Below are positions 41,641-50,132 of a stretch of DNA of 64,000 nt, in pieces. The translations under genes were made by a program, and so were the position numbers. The notes beneath the pieces were generated by a model that did no database searches, was not told the origin of the DNA, and saw only the letters and a list, made by a program, of their open reading frames with translations. Location: positions 224,986 to 288,985 of the forward strand of contig NZ_FNHV01000014.1 of assembly GCF_900103585.1 (NCBI RefSeq), in the 5' to 3' direction. How positions within the stretch are numbered: position 1 is the first letter of the stretch; every line of letters starts with the position of its first letter. This stretch comes from Streptomyces sp. cf386. Lineage in GTDB: Bacteria > Actinomycetota > Actinomycetes > Streptomycetales > Streptomycetaceae.

Positions 41641-44025
41641 ATGCACACCGAACTGAGGCGCGCACCCGCGCCCCGGAGCACTGACGCCTGCCCGCCGACC
41701 GACGGGCCGGCACAGGGCCATGTCCTCGCGGTCGGCGCCCCCGGCCCCCGACGCGAAAAACTCACCCGCACCCTCGAATCCACCGGCTACTCGGTCACCC
41801 ACGCCGTCCCCGGCGACATCGGCCGCAGCGTCCGGCAGACCCCGCCCGACGCGATCGTCGCCCTCGACGGCGGCCAAGGCGGCCACGGCGGTGTCGACCA
41901 GGCCGTGGCGGTCGTGGAGGAGATACGCACCGCACCCCAGGGCCAGGTCCTGCCCCTCGTCATGGTCACCGCCGACCGTGAACCCGCCGGTGTCGCCCGC
42001 CTGTTGCGCAGCGGCGCCGACGACTGCCTGCCCGAGGCCGCCGACCCCGTCGAGCTGTCGGCCCGTATCGCGGCCAAGCTGCACCGCGTCCCGGTCCCCG
42101 TCGACCGGCTGGCCCTGGACCCGCGCACCGGCCTGTACTCCGCCCCCCACTTCCACGACGAACTCGACCGCGAACTGCGCCGCCCCGGCCCCGGCCGCCG
42201 CCAAGGCGTCCTCGCGGTGGTCGGCGTGGCCGAGGCGGACGCGCTTGAGGAACGGTTCGGCGCACGGGTGCGCCGCGAGGTCGCCGAACGCCTCGCCGGC
42301 GTCAGCGAACGGCTCGGCGACGGCAGCGGTCGGCTCGGCTGGGACGAGAAAGGACGGCTGCTCGTCCTCATGCCGGGCATCGACGAGGAGACGGCCCGGC
42401 GCGCGTTGCAGGACTTCGCCACCGCCGTCGCCGGCACCCGGTTCGTCGTCGCCGACGAGAACGTACGGCTGACCCCGGCCGTCGGCTGGCTCCCCCTGGC
42501 CGATGCCGACGGCAGGCGCGCCGACCGGGCCGTCGGACAGGCCGCCGACGCCGTCGCCGAGGCACTGCGCCACCGTGACCTGCGGCCCGTCCGCTACGAG
42601 CCGTGGATGCGGGCGGCCACCGCCCCACGCAGCCGCGCCAGGAAGGTCGTACGACCGTTTCTGCTGGCCCTCTCCCCGCTGCTCGCGCTGCTGATCGGCG
42701 TGGGCGTGCCGTTCGCGCTGTACGAGCAGACGTACGCGCTGCTGGGCTGGGACATCGCCTCGGGGATCTACTGGATCGTCGTGGCCGGACTGGTCCTGTC
42801 CGCCTCACTGATCCTCCTCGAATGTCTCTTCTCGCTCGACGCGCCCACCCGGCCGGCGACGCCCGCGCAGCCGTATCCGCCCGCGAGCGCGGTCATCGCG
42901 GCGTATCTGCCGAACGAGGCCGCGACGATCGTCGACACGGTGGAGTCCTTCCTGCGCCTGGACTATCCGAACGACCTGGAGGTCGTCCTCGCCTACAACA
43001 CGCCTCACGGGTTGCCGGTCGAGGACACCCTGCGGGAGATCGCCCGCCGCGACCGGCGGTTGGTGCTTCTGCCGGTGGCCGGGAGCACCTCCAAGGCGCA
43101 GAACATCAACGCCGCCGTCACGCGGGTGCGCGGCGAGTTCGTCGGCATCTTCGACGCCGACCACCACCCCGCACCGGACGCCTTCCGGCACGCCTGGGAC
43201 TGGCTGTCCCACGGCTACGACGTGGTCCAGGGCCACTGCGTGATCCGCAACGGCGACAGCTCCTGGGTGGCCCGACAGGTCGCCGCCGAGTTCGAGGCGA
43301 TCTACGCCGTCAGCCACCCGGGCCGCACCCGCCTGTACGGCTTCGGCATCTTCGGCGGCTCCAACGGCTTCTGGCGCACCGACATGCTGGCCCGCATCCG
43401 GATGCACGGTTCGATGCTGACGGAGGACATCGACTCGACGCTACGCGCGTTGCAGGAGGGTGCGCGCATCGCCACCGACCGCACGCTGATCTCGCGGGAA
43501 CTGGCACCCACCCGCCTCAAACCCCTGTGGAACCAGCGCTCACGCTGGGCACAGGGCTGGCTGCAGGTGTCCCTGCGCCACCTCGGCCAGGCGCTGCGCC
43601 ACCCGAACTTCACGCCCCGTCAGAAGACCGGCCTCGTAGTCCTGTTGGGCTGGCGCGAGATCCAGCCCTGGCTCTCCCTCCAGATCCTCCCGATCCTCCT
43701 CCACTCGGCCGTGCGCGCCGGAGGGGCGGACCGCATCGACTGGGCCACCCCCGCCTGCCTGCTCGCCTTCGCGTTCACGCTCTCGGCGGGACTCGTCCAG
43801 ACGGCGTTCGCGGGCCGCCTGGCCCTGCCCGAACTGCGCCGCAGGCGCGGCTGGTTCTTGCGCCACGCACTGATCTCCACCGTCTTCTACACCCACTTCA
43901 AGAACATCGTGGCCCGGCAGTCGCACCTCAAGGAGCTGCTGGGGGACCGGCGTTGGCGGGTGACGCCACGAGCGTCGGCGACGGCGGTCACGCCGGGGAC
44001 GGCGAAGGCGGTGGGCGGCCGGTGA
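41641..44025 (+). CDS. Glycosyltransferase 2 with N-terminal receiver-like and GGDEF-like domains
   Basis: 794 residues. About 25-150 is a receiver-like domain (HVLAVGAPGPRREKLTRTLE; phospho-site region AIVALDGG; VMVTADREPAG), where the usual Lys is replaced in CLPEAADPVEL. About 155-320 is diguanylate-cyclase-like, starting DPRTGLYSAPHFHDELDREL, but the signature reads GWDEKG instead of GGDEF, so it is probably inactive. Two transmembrane helices follow. A processive GT2 domain then has DADHH (DxD), TEDID and QRSRWAQG (QxxRW), and more membrane helices close the protein. It likely makes or exports a beta-linked polysaccharide. The next gene, an acyltransferase, overlaps by four bases and may decorate the polymer. 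Confidence 0.9.
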   Translation: MHTELRRAPAPRSTDACPPTDGPAQGHVLAVGAPGPRREKLTRTLESTGYSVTHAVPGDIGRSVRQTPPDAIVALDGGQGGHGGVDQAVAVVEEIRTAPQGQVLPLVMVTADREPAGVARLLRSGADDCLPEAADPVELSARIAAKLHRVPVPVDRLALDPRTGLYSAPHFHDELDRELRRPGPGRRQGVLAVVGVAEADALEERFGARVRREVAERLAGVSERLGDGSGRLGWDEKGRLLVLMPGIDEETARRALQDFATAVAGTRFVVADENVRLTPAVGWLPLADADGRRADRAVGQAADAVAEALRHRDLRPVRYEPWMRAATAPRSRARKVVRPFLLALSPLLALLIGVGVPFALYEQTYALLGWDIASGIYWIVVAGLVLSASLILLECLFSLDAPTRPATPAQPYPPASAVIAAYLPNEAATIVDTVESFLRLDYPNDLEVVLAYNTPHGLPVEDTLREIARRDRRLVLLPVAGSTSKAQNINAAVTRVRGEFVGIFDADHHPAPDAFRHAWDWLSHGYDVVQGHCVIRNGDSSWVARQVAAEFEAIYAVSHPGRTRLYGFGIFGGSNGFWRTDMLARIRMHGSMLTEDIDSTLRALQEGARIATDRTLISRELAPTRLKPLWNQRSRWAQGWLQVSLRHLGQALRHPNFTPRQKTGLVVLLGWREIQPWLSLQILPILLHSAVRAGGADRIDWATPACLLAFAFTLSAGLVQTAFAGRLALPELRRRRGWFLRHALISTVFYTHFKNIVARQSHLKELLGDRRWRVTPRASATAVTPGTAKAVGGR

Positions 44026-45293
44026 CGAAATCACCTGCACCGCAGCCGCAGCCACTGCCGAAGCCATCCCGCGGCTCCCGCAGCGTCGAACTCCAGGGCT
44101 TCCGAGGCCTGGCCGCCCTCAGCACGGTCGTCTTCCACGTCTGGCAGCAGTACTACGTCTACGACGCCCAGGGCGCCCACCCGCCGATCGACACCCCCTA
44201 CCTCGGGGCGCTGATCTCCCTGGAGGTCATCGACCTGTTCTTCGTCATGTCGGCGTACCTGCTCACGCTCTCCTACGCCCGCGCAGCGATCGACGGCGAC
44301 GACCGCACCCGCCCGGGCAGGGACTTCCTCTTCCGCCGAGCAACGCGCATCCTCCCGCTCTACTTTCTGGCGGTCCTGGTCGTCTGGTCCGCACGCAACC
44401 CGTCCCTCCCCGGCGACTGGCGCGACCTGCTGGAACACCTCACGTTCACGCACGTCTTCGACCAGAAGCGCATCTTCTACACTCTGGGCCCGACCTGGTC
44501 GCTCTCCCTGGAGATCGCGTTCTACCTCACCCTGGTCGCGGTGGGCCCCCTGGCGATCCGTGCCTGCCGCCGCCTGAGCACCCGCCGAGCCCGGGTCGCC
44601 CTGTGCGCGTCGGGCTGCGCGGCGCTCTACCTGGCCCCGGTCGCCTGGATCGCCGTAGCCCACCACGCCCTCGGCGTCCCGCACACCAACTGGCCGGTGT
44701 ACTTCGGCCCCCAGGCCCGCCTGGGCGGCTTCGCGGCGGGGATGCTGCTGGCGGTGGTGCTGGTGGCGCTGGGCGAGAGGGGGAGGGTGAGCGCGGGTTG
44801 GGCGACGGCGACGGCGCTGACCGCGGCAGCAGGCCTGTACGGGCTGTCGTACTACTCCGCCCCGGAAAACCCCTGGCACACCTACTACCACCCCCTGGCG
44901 GCCCTTCTCTGGTTCGCCCTGCTCTACGCCACCCTCCACATCCGCACGACGGCCCGCCCCCGCTGGCACGCCCTGCTGCGCTCGCGATGGCTGACGGGCG
45001 TGGGCCTGGTCAGCTACAGCCTCTACATCTGGCACGAGCCCCTGATGCTCCTCCTGTACGACACCGGCGCCCTGCCCCGCTCCCAGGAGGGGTTCCCGAT
45101 GGCGGTGGTGTTCGTGGTCGCGGCCGGGGTGCTGGTGGCGACGGTGAGCTACTGGGCGGTGGAGTATCCGGGGAGCTTGCTGGCGGGTTTGCGGGACAGG
45201 AAGGGACGGCCGCGGGAGTTCTATCCGGAGGCGGAGGCGGAGGCGGAGGCGGAGCCGGAGAGTCGGCGGGAGGTTGAAGCTGTGGTGCGGTGA
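44022..45293 (+). CDS. Membrane acyltransferase paired with the GT2 enzyme
   Basis: 423 residues, starting at a GTG that overlaps the GT2 stop (GTGA). Acyltransferase-3 family: VELQGFRGLAALSTVVFHVW (catalytic-type His) and IDLFFVMSAYLLTLSYARA, then about ten membrane helices ending SYSLYIWHEPLMLLLYDTGA. It has no SGNH domain. The C-terminus carries an acidic repeat (EAEAEAEAEPE) encoded by tandem GGAGGC units. It should O-acylate the polysaccharide made by the upstream enzyme. A strong hairpin follows the gene. Confidence 0.9.
   Translation: MTKSPAPQPQPLPKPSRGSRSVELQGFRGLAALSTVVFHVWQQYYVYDAQGAHPPIDTPYLGALISLEVIDLFFVMSAYLLTLSYARAAIDGDDRTRPGRDFLFRRATRILPLYFLAVLVVWSARNPSLPGDWRDLLEHLTFTHVFDQKRIFYTLGPTWSLSLEIAFYLTLVAVGPLAIRACRRLSTRRARVALCASGCAALYLAPVAWIAVAHHALGVPHTNWPVYFGPQARLGGFAAGMLLAVVLVALGERGRVSAGWATATALTAAAGLYGLSYYSAPENPWHTYYHPLAALLWFALLYATLHIRTTARPRWHALLRSRWLTGVGLVSYSLYIWHEPLMLLLYDTGALPRSQEGFPMAVVFVVAAGVLVATVSYWAVEYPGSLLAGLRDRKGRPREFYPEAEAEAEAEPESRREVEAVVR
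45227..45256 (+). repeat. Hexanucleotide tandem repeat GGAGGC in coding end
   Basis: Four GGAGGC units and one GGAGCC in a row, translating to the Glu-Ala tail of the acyltransferase. Likely slippage-prone. Confidence 0.9.
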
Positions 45294-45304
45294 CTCCGGC
45301 CGGG

Positions 45305-45338
45305 TGCCCTACCCGACGCAGCGGCGTCAGGTAGGGCA
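45305..45338 (+). terminator. Two-tier hairpin terminator
   Basis: TGCCCTACC (45305-45313) pairs with GGTAGGGCA (45330-45338), and inside it GACGC pairs with GCGTC. It is placed 11 bases after the acyltransferase stop. Confidence 0.85.
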
Positions 45339-45454
45339 TTCCCCGGCCCAGCGGCGAGCCCCTCCCACCACTTGAACCGAACGACCTCCGAAACTGACTC
45401 AACTCGCCTACTATGACCCGGAATTGATAATTCCGGATCGAGTGCGAGGTAGCA

Positions 45455-46951
45455 GTGCACATGCCCCACACACCGCCACGACGTACTGTTCTGCGCGGCC
45501 TCACGGCAGGCGGCGCGACAGTGATCGGCTTCGATCCCGCCTCCAGGAGCTGGGCCGCGACCGGATCCGGATCCGGATCCGCATCCGGCTCGGACCTGGC
45601 AGGGATCCCTGCGCTGGACGGGACGCTCGTCACGGACGAGGCATCACTTGCCGCAGCCTCCGACGACTTCGGCCACATCGTGCACCGCCGTCCCGTCGCC
45701 GTACTGCGCCCGGGCTCGGTCCGCGACGTCGTGGCCATGGTCCGGTTCTGCAACACGCACCGCCTGCCAGTCGCACCGCGCGGCCAGGGACACGCCACCA
45801 ACGGCCAGGCGCAGGTCCAGGGCGGGCTGGTCATCGAGACGGCGACCCTGGCGGACATCGGCCCCCTGCGGCAGGAGGGAACGACGGTCACCGTCACCGT
45901 CGGCGCGGGCGCCAGATGGAGCGAGGTGGCCAAGGCGACGATCGCCCACGGCCACGCCCCGCCCGTCTTCACCGACTACCTGGAGCTCTCCGTCGGCGGC
46001 ACCCTGTCCGTGGGCGGCCTGGGCGGCCAGACCCATCGCCACGGCGCCCAGGTCGACAACGTCACCGAGCTCCAAGTCGTCACCGGGGCAGGCGAGTTCG
46101 TACGCTGCTCCGCCACCCGGCACCCCGACCTCTTCCACGCCGTCCTGGCCGGCCTCGGCCAGTGCGCGATCATCGTGGCCGCCACCCTCCGCCTGGTCCC
46201 CGCACCGCAGTCGGTCCGCCACTACCTGCTGCCCTACGACGACCTGGAGACCTTCCTCGAAGACCAGCGCACCCTCGTCCAGGACGGCCGCTTCGACTAC
46301 GTCGAGGGCCAGGTCACGGCGGACGCCGACGGAGCCTTCCGCGTCTACACCCTGGAGGCCGTCGCCTACGGCCCACCGGTCGGCCCCACCCCGGACGACA
46401 CGACCCTACTGCGCGGCCTGCGTCACAACCCGTCCGGCGTCCAGCAGTCCGACCGCCCCTACTACGACTTCCTCGACCGGATCGCCCCCGCCGTCGCGGC
46501 CCTGAAGGAGGCGGGCCTCTGGTCCCACGCCCACCCCTGGCTCAACCTGCTCCTCCCCGGCGGATCCACGCCCACGGTCACACGTGAGGTCCTCGCCGCC
46601 CTCACCCCGGACGACCTGGGCCCCGGCGTAGTCCTCGTCTACCCGTTCCTCCGCGAGCACCTCACCACCCCGCTCCTACGGACCCCTCGCGACGCCGTGC
46701 CCTACCTCTTCGCTGCGCTGCGTGCCACGCCGCCGGACGACACCGCCAACGTCGACCGCCTCCTGGCAGCCAATCGCGCGGCCTATGAGGCCGCTGCGGC
46801 GGCTGGCGGCACTCACTATCCGGTCGGGAGCATTCCCTTCAGCCACGCGGACTGGCGAGACCACTTCGGCTCGGCTTGGCGGGGGCTGGAGCTGGCGAAG
46901 CGCAGGTATGACCCACGGGGGATTCTGGTGCCTGGCCAGGGGATCTTCTGA
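45455..46951 (+). CDS. Tat-exported FAD-linked oxidase (cytokinin-oxidase-like)
   Basis: 498 residues from a GTG right after GAGGTAGCA. Twin-arginine signal PPRRTVLRGLTAGGATVIGF, then a Gly-Ser linker (GSGSGSASGSD) encoded by repeated GGATCC units. The FAD_binding_4 domain follows, with RGQGHATNGQAQ, whose His is the likely covalent FAD link as in cytokinin dehydrogenase (RGxGHS), and LSVGGTLSVGGLGGQTHRHG. A cytokinin-binding-like domain ends in YDPRGILVPGQGIF. It oxidises an unknown alcohol or amine outside the cell using O2. It stands alone after a terminator. Confidence 0.9.
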   Translation: MHMPHTPPRRTVLRGLTAGGATVIGFDPASRSWAATGSGSGSASGSDLAGIPALDGTLVTDEASLAAASDDFGHIVHRRPVAVLRPGSVRDVVAMVRFCNTHRLPVAPRGQGHATNGQAQVQGGLVIETATLADIGPLRQEGTTVTVTVGAGARWSEVAKATIAHGHAPPVFTDYLELSVGGTLSVGGLGGQTHRHGAQVDNVTELQVVTGAGEFVRCSATRHPDLFHAVLAGLGQCAIIVAATLRLVPAPQSVRHYLLPYDDLETFLEDQRTLVQDGRFDYVEGQVTADADGAFRVYTLEAVAYGPPVGPTPDDTTLLRGLRHNPSGVQQSDRPYYDFLDRIAPAVAALKEAGLWSHAHPWLNLLLPGGSTPTVTREVLAALTPDDLGPGVVLVYPFLREHLTTPLLRTPRDAVPYLFAALRATPPDDTANVDRLLAANRAAYEAAAAAGGTHYPVGSIPFSHADWRDHFGSAWRGLELAKRRYDPRGILVPGQGIF

Positions 46952-47299
46952 TCCGGCGCGGGTGACCATGACGACAACTGGGCGGGAGGAGCCGAGCTGT
47001 TACGGAGGGCGCCCGACGCTGTATCGGTGGTTCCCCCGCCGGCGAGGGAGAGGGAGAAGGAGAGGGGAAGACCTCGGAGCCTTCCCCTGGTCTCCCCGTC
47101 CCCGTCGAACCCGGCTCGCCCTCCGAAGTCGCGCTCCGTACGCTCTGATTCCTCGGGGCACGCAGGCAGGCACCCAGGGTTACGTCCACTGGCCCCTGTC
47201 CGTGGGCGGCCTCGGCGCCGTCCTCGTGATCGCGACATTGTGCGACGGGTGCCCAGAAACGATCAAGGGTCTTGTCTCACGTCAGTGAGCGGCCAGCCG
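46952..47299. other. Gene-free stretch before the cassette region
   Basis: I see no supportable gene here. There is purine-rich sequence near 47040-47075 (GAGGGAGAGGGAGAAGGAGA), and open frames in several registers without ribosome sites. Confidence 0.5.
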
Positions 47300-47363
47300 C
47301 CCATGAACGCAGGTGAATGCCCCTGCACCGAGCCCAACACCCCACCACCACAGTTGGAAAGCG
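47300..47363 (+). repeat. Element A, copy 1 (64 bp)
   Basis: Begins CCCATGAACGCAGGTGAATG and ends CACCACAGTTGGAAAGCG. By my alignment it differs from the copy at 49302-49365 at seven of 64 positions. It precedes a small ORF by about 60 bases. Confidence 0.85.
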
Positions 47364-47424
47364 CGTTGGCATCGGAGTCGGCTTACGACCCACGGAGGAC
47401 GCCAAGGCGTGATCAGCTTGGGGT

Positions 47425-47889
47425 GTGGAGACCATCATCGCCAGCGGCATAGCCGTGCTGGGCACGTTGCTTGGTTCGGGGATCACCCTGGCGTTCCAGC
47501 AGCGCACCGCCGACAGAAGCCACCAGTTCACCCGCCGTGAGAAGCTCCGGCAGGAACGACTCGATGCCTACTCTGCCTACGCCGGCGCGTTGGTCAATTA
47601 CCGCCGCTGCCTGGTTCACCTCTGGTTCTGCGAGCATGAACAGCCTCCACCGGAGGACCCCGACACGGTGCGGATCCGCGCTTACGACCTACGCTCCAAC
47701 GCCCAAGAAGCACTGTTCCGGGTGCAGATGCTCACCGATGACGAGACGCTGAGTCGGGCCGCGGAGGATGTGCTGGCAGACGTTACGGCGCTGTCCAAGA
47801 CAGACAGCAGAACCGAACTGGACGATGCCAGGGTACGAACCCGTGACGACATCAGCCGCCTTGTCAGAGCAGCCAAGCATCACTTCTGA
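47425..47889 (+). CDS. Small single-helix membrane protein with coiled coil
   Basis: 154 residues from a GTG. One transmembrane helix (IIASGIAVLGTLLGSGITLA) starts within the first five residues. A charged helix follows (QRTADRSHQFTRREKLRQER), then an alpha-helical cytosolic part ending RDDISRLVRAAKHHF. Proteins of this layout are frequent and unassigned in Streptomyces. It is bounded by element A upstream and element B downstream, as is the small gene at 49506, although the two proteins are unrelated. Confidence 0.75.
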   Translation: METIIASGIAVLGTLLGSGITLAFQQRTADRSHQFTRREKLRQERLDAYSAYAGALVNYRRCLVHLWFCEHEQPPPEDPDTVRIRAYDLRSNAQEALFRVQMLTDDETLSRAAEDVLADVTALSKTDSRTELDDARVRTRDDISRLVRAAKHHF

Positions 47890-47936
47890 TGCGCTTGCAG
47901 ACACACCGGTTCGTGGAGCCCCACGCCAGCAGTGAC

Positions 47937-48081
47937 CGCACCACAAGCGCACCAGATCGAGCGTGGAACAGCGGGGAACCACGGTGAAAGCAGCCGGTCC
48001 CGCAGAGGCTGCGAACGGGCCGTTCGAGCAGGTCGGCGCCGACAGCAGGCCCTCGGTGTCCGCAGCTTCCCAAGCTAATGG
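47937..48081 (+). repeat. Element B, copy 1 (about 145 bp)
   Basis: Has a 27-nt core identical to the copy at 49713 (47937-47963), a looser middle, and a near-identical end CGCAGCTTCCCAAGCTAATG. It ends 23 bases before the stop of the convergent nucleosidase gene. Confidence 0.82.
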
Positions 48082-48103
48082 TCCACGACGATTTCACCGC
48101 CTG

Positions 48104-49144
48104 CTAGGAAGTCTTCCGTGATGTGGAAGCGTTTCCGTTCTCGATCACCGGCTTCAGGGAGATCTTGCCATGTTTGTCGATCTCAGCGACCTCGACCCAA
48201 ACCCTCGCACCCACGCTTAGAACATCAGCGACCTCATCGACCCGCTTTCCGCCGACCAACTTACGAATCTGGCTGATATGTAGCAGGCCGTCCTTGCCGG
48301 GGAGCACGGAGACGAAGGCTCCAAAAGTGACCGTCCTCAAGACCGTGCCCAGGTACCGCTCACCGACTCCCACATCTACAGGCTCTGGGTCACGCCTCGA
48401 CGGCTGGAGTGACACTGCCGGCGAGCTAGCCGGTTGCTGTTTGCGTAAGACGGTGACTGCTGCAAGGGCGGCACGTTCAGCGGCCTGGGACTGTGAACCG
48501 GACGCATCGGCCTTGTGCTTCTCAGCGTTGGCAAGATCGCTGATGCCCCTGACGATGAGGGTGTCCAACTGCCCGCTCAGGTAGGCCGCATGTGCAGCGC
48601 CGGATCCCTCCATCTCGATAGCGCAGGCGTCGTTGTAGTGCCGTCGAATGTGCTCGGCGAGGACAGACCTGTCGTCAGCGAGGACAACGTCGCCGACCGC
48701 AACTGGTTTGTAATGTACGCCGAGCATGCCTCGAAGGGCCGAGCGTGCCGCCTGCACCAGTCGGTGCGAGCCGTGCCAGACCTCAGGGCGCGCGTGGAAT
48801 CCCTCCGGCGTCTGTCTGCCGCCGTGGATGCCGTACACCTTCGTAGCTACGACGACGTCGCCGATCCCGATATCGTGCTTGAGGCTCCCCGCGACTCCCA
48901 CAAAGAGCAACGCCTCTGGACGGAGCCAGGAGACAATCTGCATGGTGAGCGCTGCGGCGTTCACGGCACCCTCGCCCACTTCAGCAACCGCCACGTGCCA
49001 AGGAGTGCCGGGGAGACGGCCATGCTCAGCGCGAGTGCCGTCTTCGTGGACGAGTTCCACCGCTTCCACGAGATGGGCGCGCACGGCTCCGTACTCCAGC
49101 GGTAGTGCCGTGAGAACGACGGCCGTGGGCTGATACTCGGACAC
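48104..49144 (-). CDS. Nucleoside phosphorylase/nucleosidase domain fused to S1 RNA-binding domain
   Basis: 346 residues. About 1-235 is a PNP/UDP phosphorylase-fold domain, with TALPLEYGAVRAHL, the phosphate/ribose part LLFVGVAGSLKHDIGIGDVV, IEMEGSGAAHAA (MTA/SAH-nucleosidase-like) and RGISDLANAEK with the catalytic Asp. After a linker, residues about 258-335 are an S1 domain much like that of PNPase (YLGTVLRTVTFGAFVSVLPG then KDGLLHISQI, and GARVWVEVAEIDKHGKISL). This should be an enzyme acting on nucleosides or modified RNA ends, tethered to RNA. Such phosphorylase domains occur as effectors in bacterial conflict systems. It lies between two repeat-bounded modules. Confidence 0.88.
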   Translation of the reverse strand: MSEYQPTAVVLTALPLEYGAVRAHLVEAVELVHEDGTRAEHGRLPGTPWHVAVAEVGEGAVNAAALTMQIVSWLRPEALLFVGVAGSLKHDIGIGDVVVATKVYGIHGGRQTPEGFHARPEVWHGSHRLVQAARSALRGMLGVHYKPVAVGDVVLADDRSVLAEHIRRHYNDACAIEMEGSGAAHAAYLSGQLDTLIVRGISDLANAEKHKADASGSQSQAAERAALAAVTVLRKQQPASSPAVSLQPSRRDPEPVDVGVGERYLGTVLRTVTFGAFVSVLPGKDGLLHISQIRKLVGGKRVDEVADVLSVGARVWVEVAEIDKHGKISLKPVIENGNASTSRKTS

Positions 49145-49232
49145 GCTTCAAAGATACTGCCAGCCGCCCGGCCGGAAGGGGCCTTAGCAGAGGGCGCCGT
49201 CTATTCCGACGCTGCCGGCCGTCTCAGTTTCC

Positions 49233-49270
49233 GTCTCATTCAGGCCCGTACAGGGCCGTTCCGGTGAGAC
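49233..49270. repeat. Nested inverted repeat upstream of element A copy 2
   Basis: GTCTCA (49233-49238) pairs with TGAGAC (49265-49270), and inside it GGCCC pairs with GGGCC. It lies 30 bases before element A copy 2. Confidence 0.55.
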
Positions 49271-49301
49271 ACCCTGACAGGCCCGTCCCAGCAGTCAACC
49301 A

Positions 49302-49365
49302 CCCATGAACCCAGGTGAACGCCCCTCCACGCACCCCAAAACCCCACCACCACAGTTGGAAAGCG
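49302..49365 (+). repeat. Element A, copy 2 (64 bp)
   Basis: Starts CCCATGAACCCAGGTGAACG and ends CACCACAGTTGGAAAGCG, like the copy at 47300-47363. Confidence 0.85.
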
Positions 49366-49505
49366 TGCACACGAGACCGTGCGCCGTTGTACCGACTCGC
49401 GTACGCGTGGCGCTTGCCTGCCGTCGGCCATGCGCCCTCCCCCGAGGCGTGCGAGGAAGTGCACGCTGGGTGCTGGCCCTTGAAGCGAACTACTGGGGGT
49501 GGACA

Positions 49506-49673
49506 GTGGGTGAGTGGAAGCAAGGGAAGTGCGGTTGGCCGACGGCAGCTGGGAGCCGTTGCCAGAACAAGACGATGAAGGGCACGGCGCGCTGCTACCT
49601 CCATCAAGGTGACTGGACGAAACGCGGCCAGACCGAACTGAAGAAGAGGGCGAGCAAGCGTCGCAGGAAGTGA
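49506..49673 (+). CDS. 55-residue Cys/His zinc-binding-like protein
   Basis: Starts at a GTG after GGGGGTGGACA. It reads GEWKQGKCGWPTAAGSRCQN then KTMKGTARCYLHQGDW, with a Lys/Arg-rich tail (KKRASKRRRK). The Cys-x9-Cys-x11-Cys-x2-His spacing and the CG(x)T(x)xGxxCxN pattern match a small zinc-finger motif found in many phage and bacterial ORFs. The basic tail suggests nucleic-acid binding. It lies between element A and element B. Confidence 0.65.
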   Translation: MGEWKQGKCGWPTAAGSRCQNKTMKGTARCYLHQGDWTKRGQTELKKRASKRRRK

Positions 49674-49712
49674 GCCCCTGTCGCAGTACCAGCGGCAACA
49701 CCGACGGTGGCT

Positions 49713-49856
49713 CGCACCACAAGCGCACCAGATCGAGCGGGGAGCAAGGGGGAATCACGGGGAAAGCGACCCAGCCCGACGAGAGCACGACTACATGGTT
49801 CGCCCAGGTCAGCGCCGAAACCGGCCGCAAATGATCGCAGCTTCCCAAGCTGATGG
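49713..49856 (+). repeat. Element B, copy 2 (about 144 bp)
   Basis: Shares the 27-nt core (49713-49739) and the end CGCAGCTTCCCAAGCTGATG with copy 1. It stops ten bases before the stop of the convergent DUF6959-type gene. Confidence 0.82.
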
Positions 49857-49865
49857 ACTGGCAGC

Positions 49866-50132
49866 TCAGTACGGCCGCGGAATCTCGTATTCGCCCAACG
49901 CGGCCTCGTAGCGCGCCAGCAAAGCATCCAGGTTTGCCCGAAGAAGGCCGGCGGAGCCCCGAGCTTCATCCAGGTCGCCTCGCTCGCACGCCTCCACCAC
50001 CTCGGCCGCGTCACTGCGGAGGATGTGAAGGGAGTCGCCCTGCACCAGGATCCCGGGGAACCGTCTGCCGGGCAGGCGAACCACTGCGTCGTGGCCGCCA
50101 TCTGTGAACAGCTCGGCCTCAATACGCTCCAT
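49866..50132 (-). CDS. DUF6959-type small protein
   Basis: 88 residues from the ATG of MERIEAELFTDGGHDAVVRL then PGRRFPGILVQGDSLHILRS. This matches the short Streptomyces family I know as DUF6959, and it ends ALGEYEIPRPY. The frame is open further upstream without a convincing site. Function unknown. It is convergent with the small zinc-finger-like gene across element B. Confidence 0.7.
   Translation of the reverse strand: MERIEAELFTDGGHDAVVRLPGRRFPGILVQGDSLHILRSDAAEVVEACERGDLDEARGSAGLLRANLDALLARYEAALGEYEIPRPY

Noticed and set aside
45566..45596. GGATCC repeats in the FAD oxidase as a cloning artefact
   Set aside because: They encode a Gly-Ser linker in frame between the Tat signal and the enzyme, and similar linkers are common in exported Streptomyces proteins.
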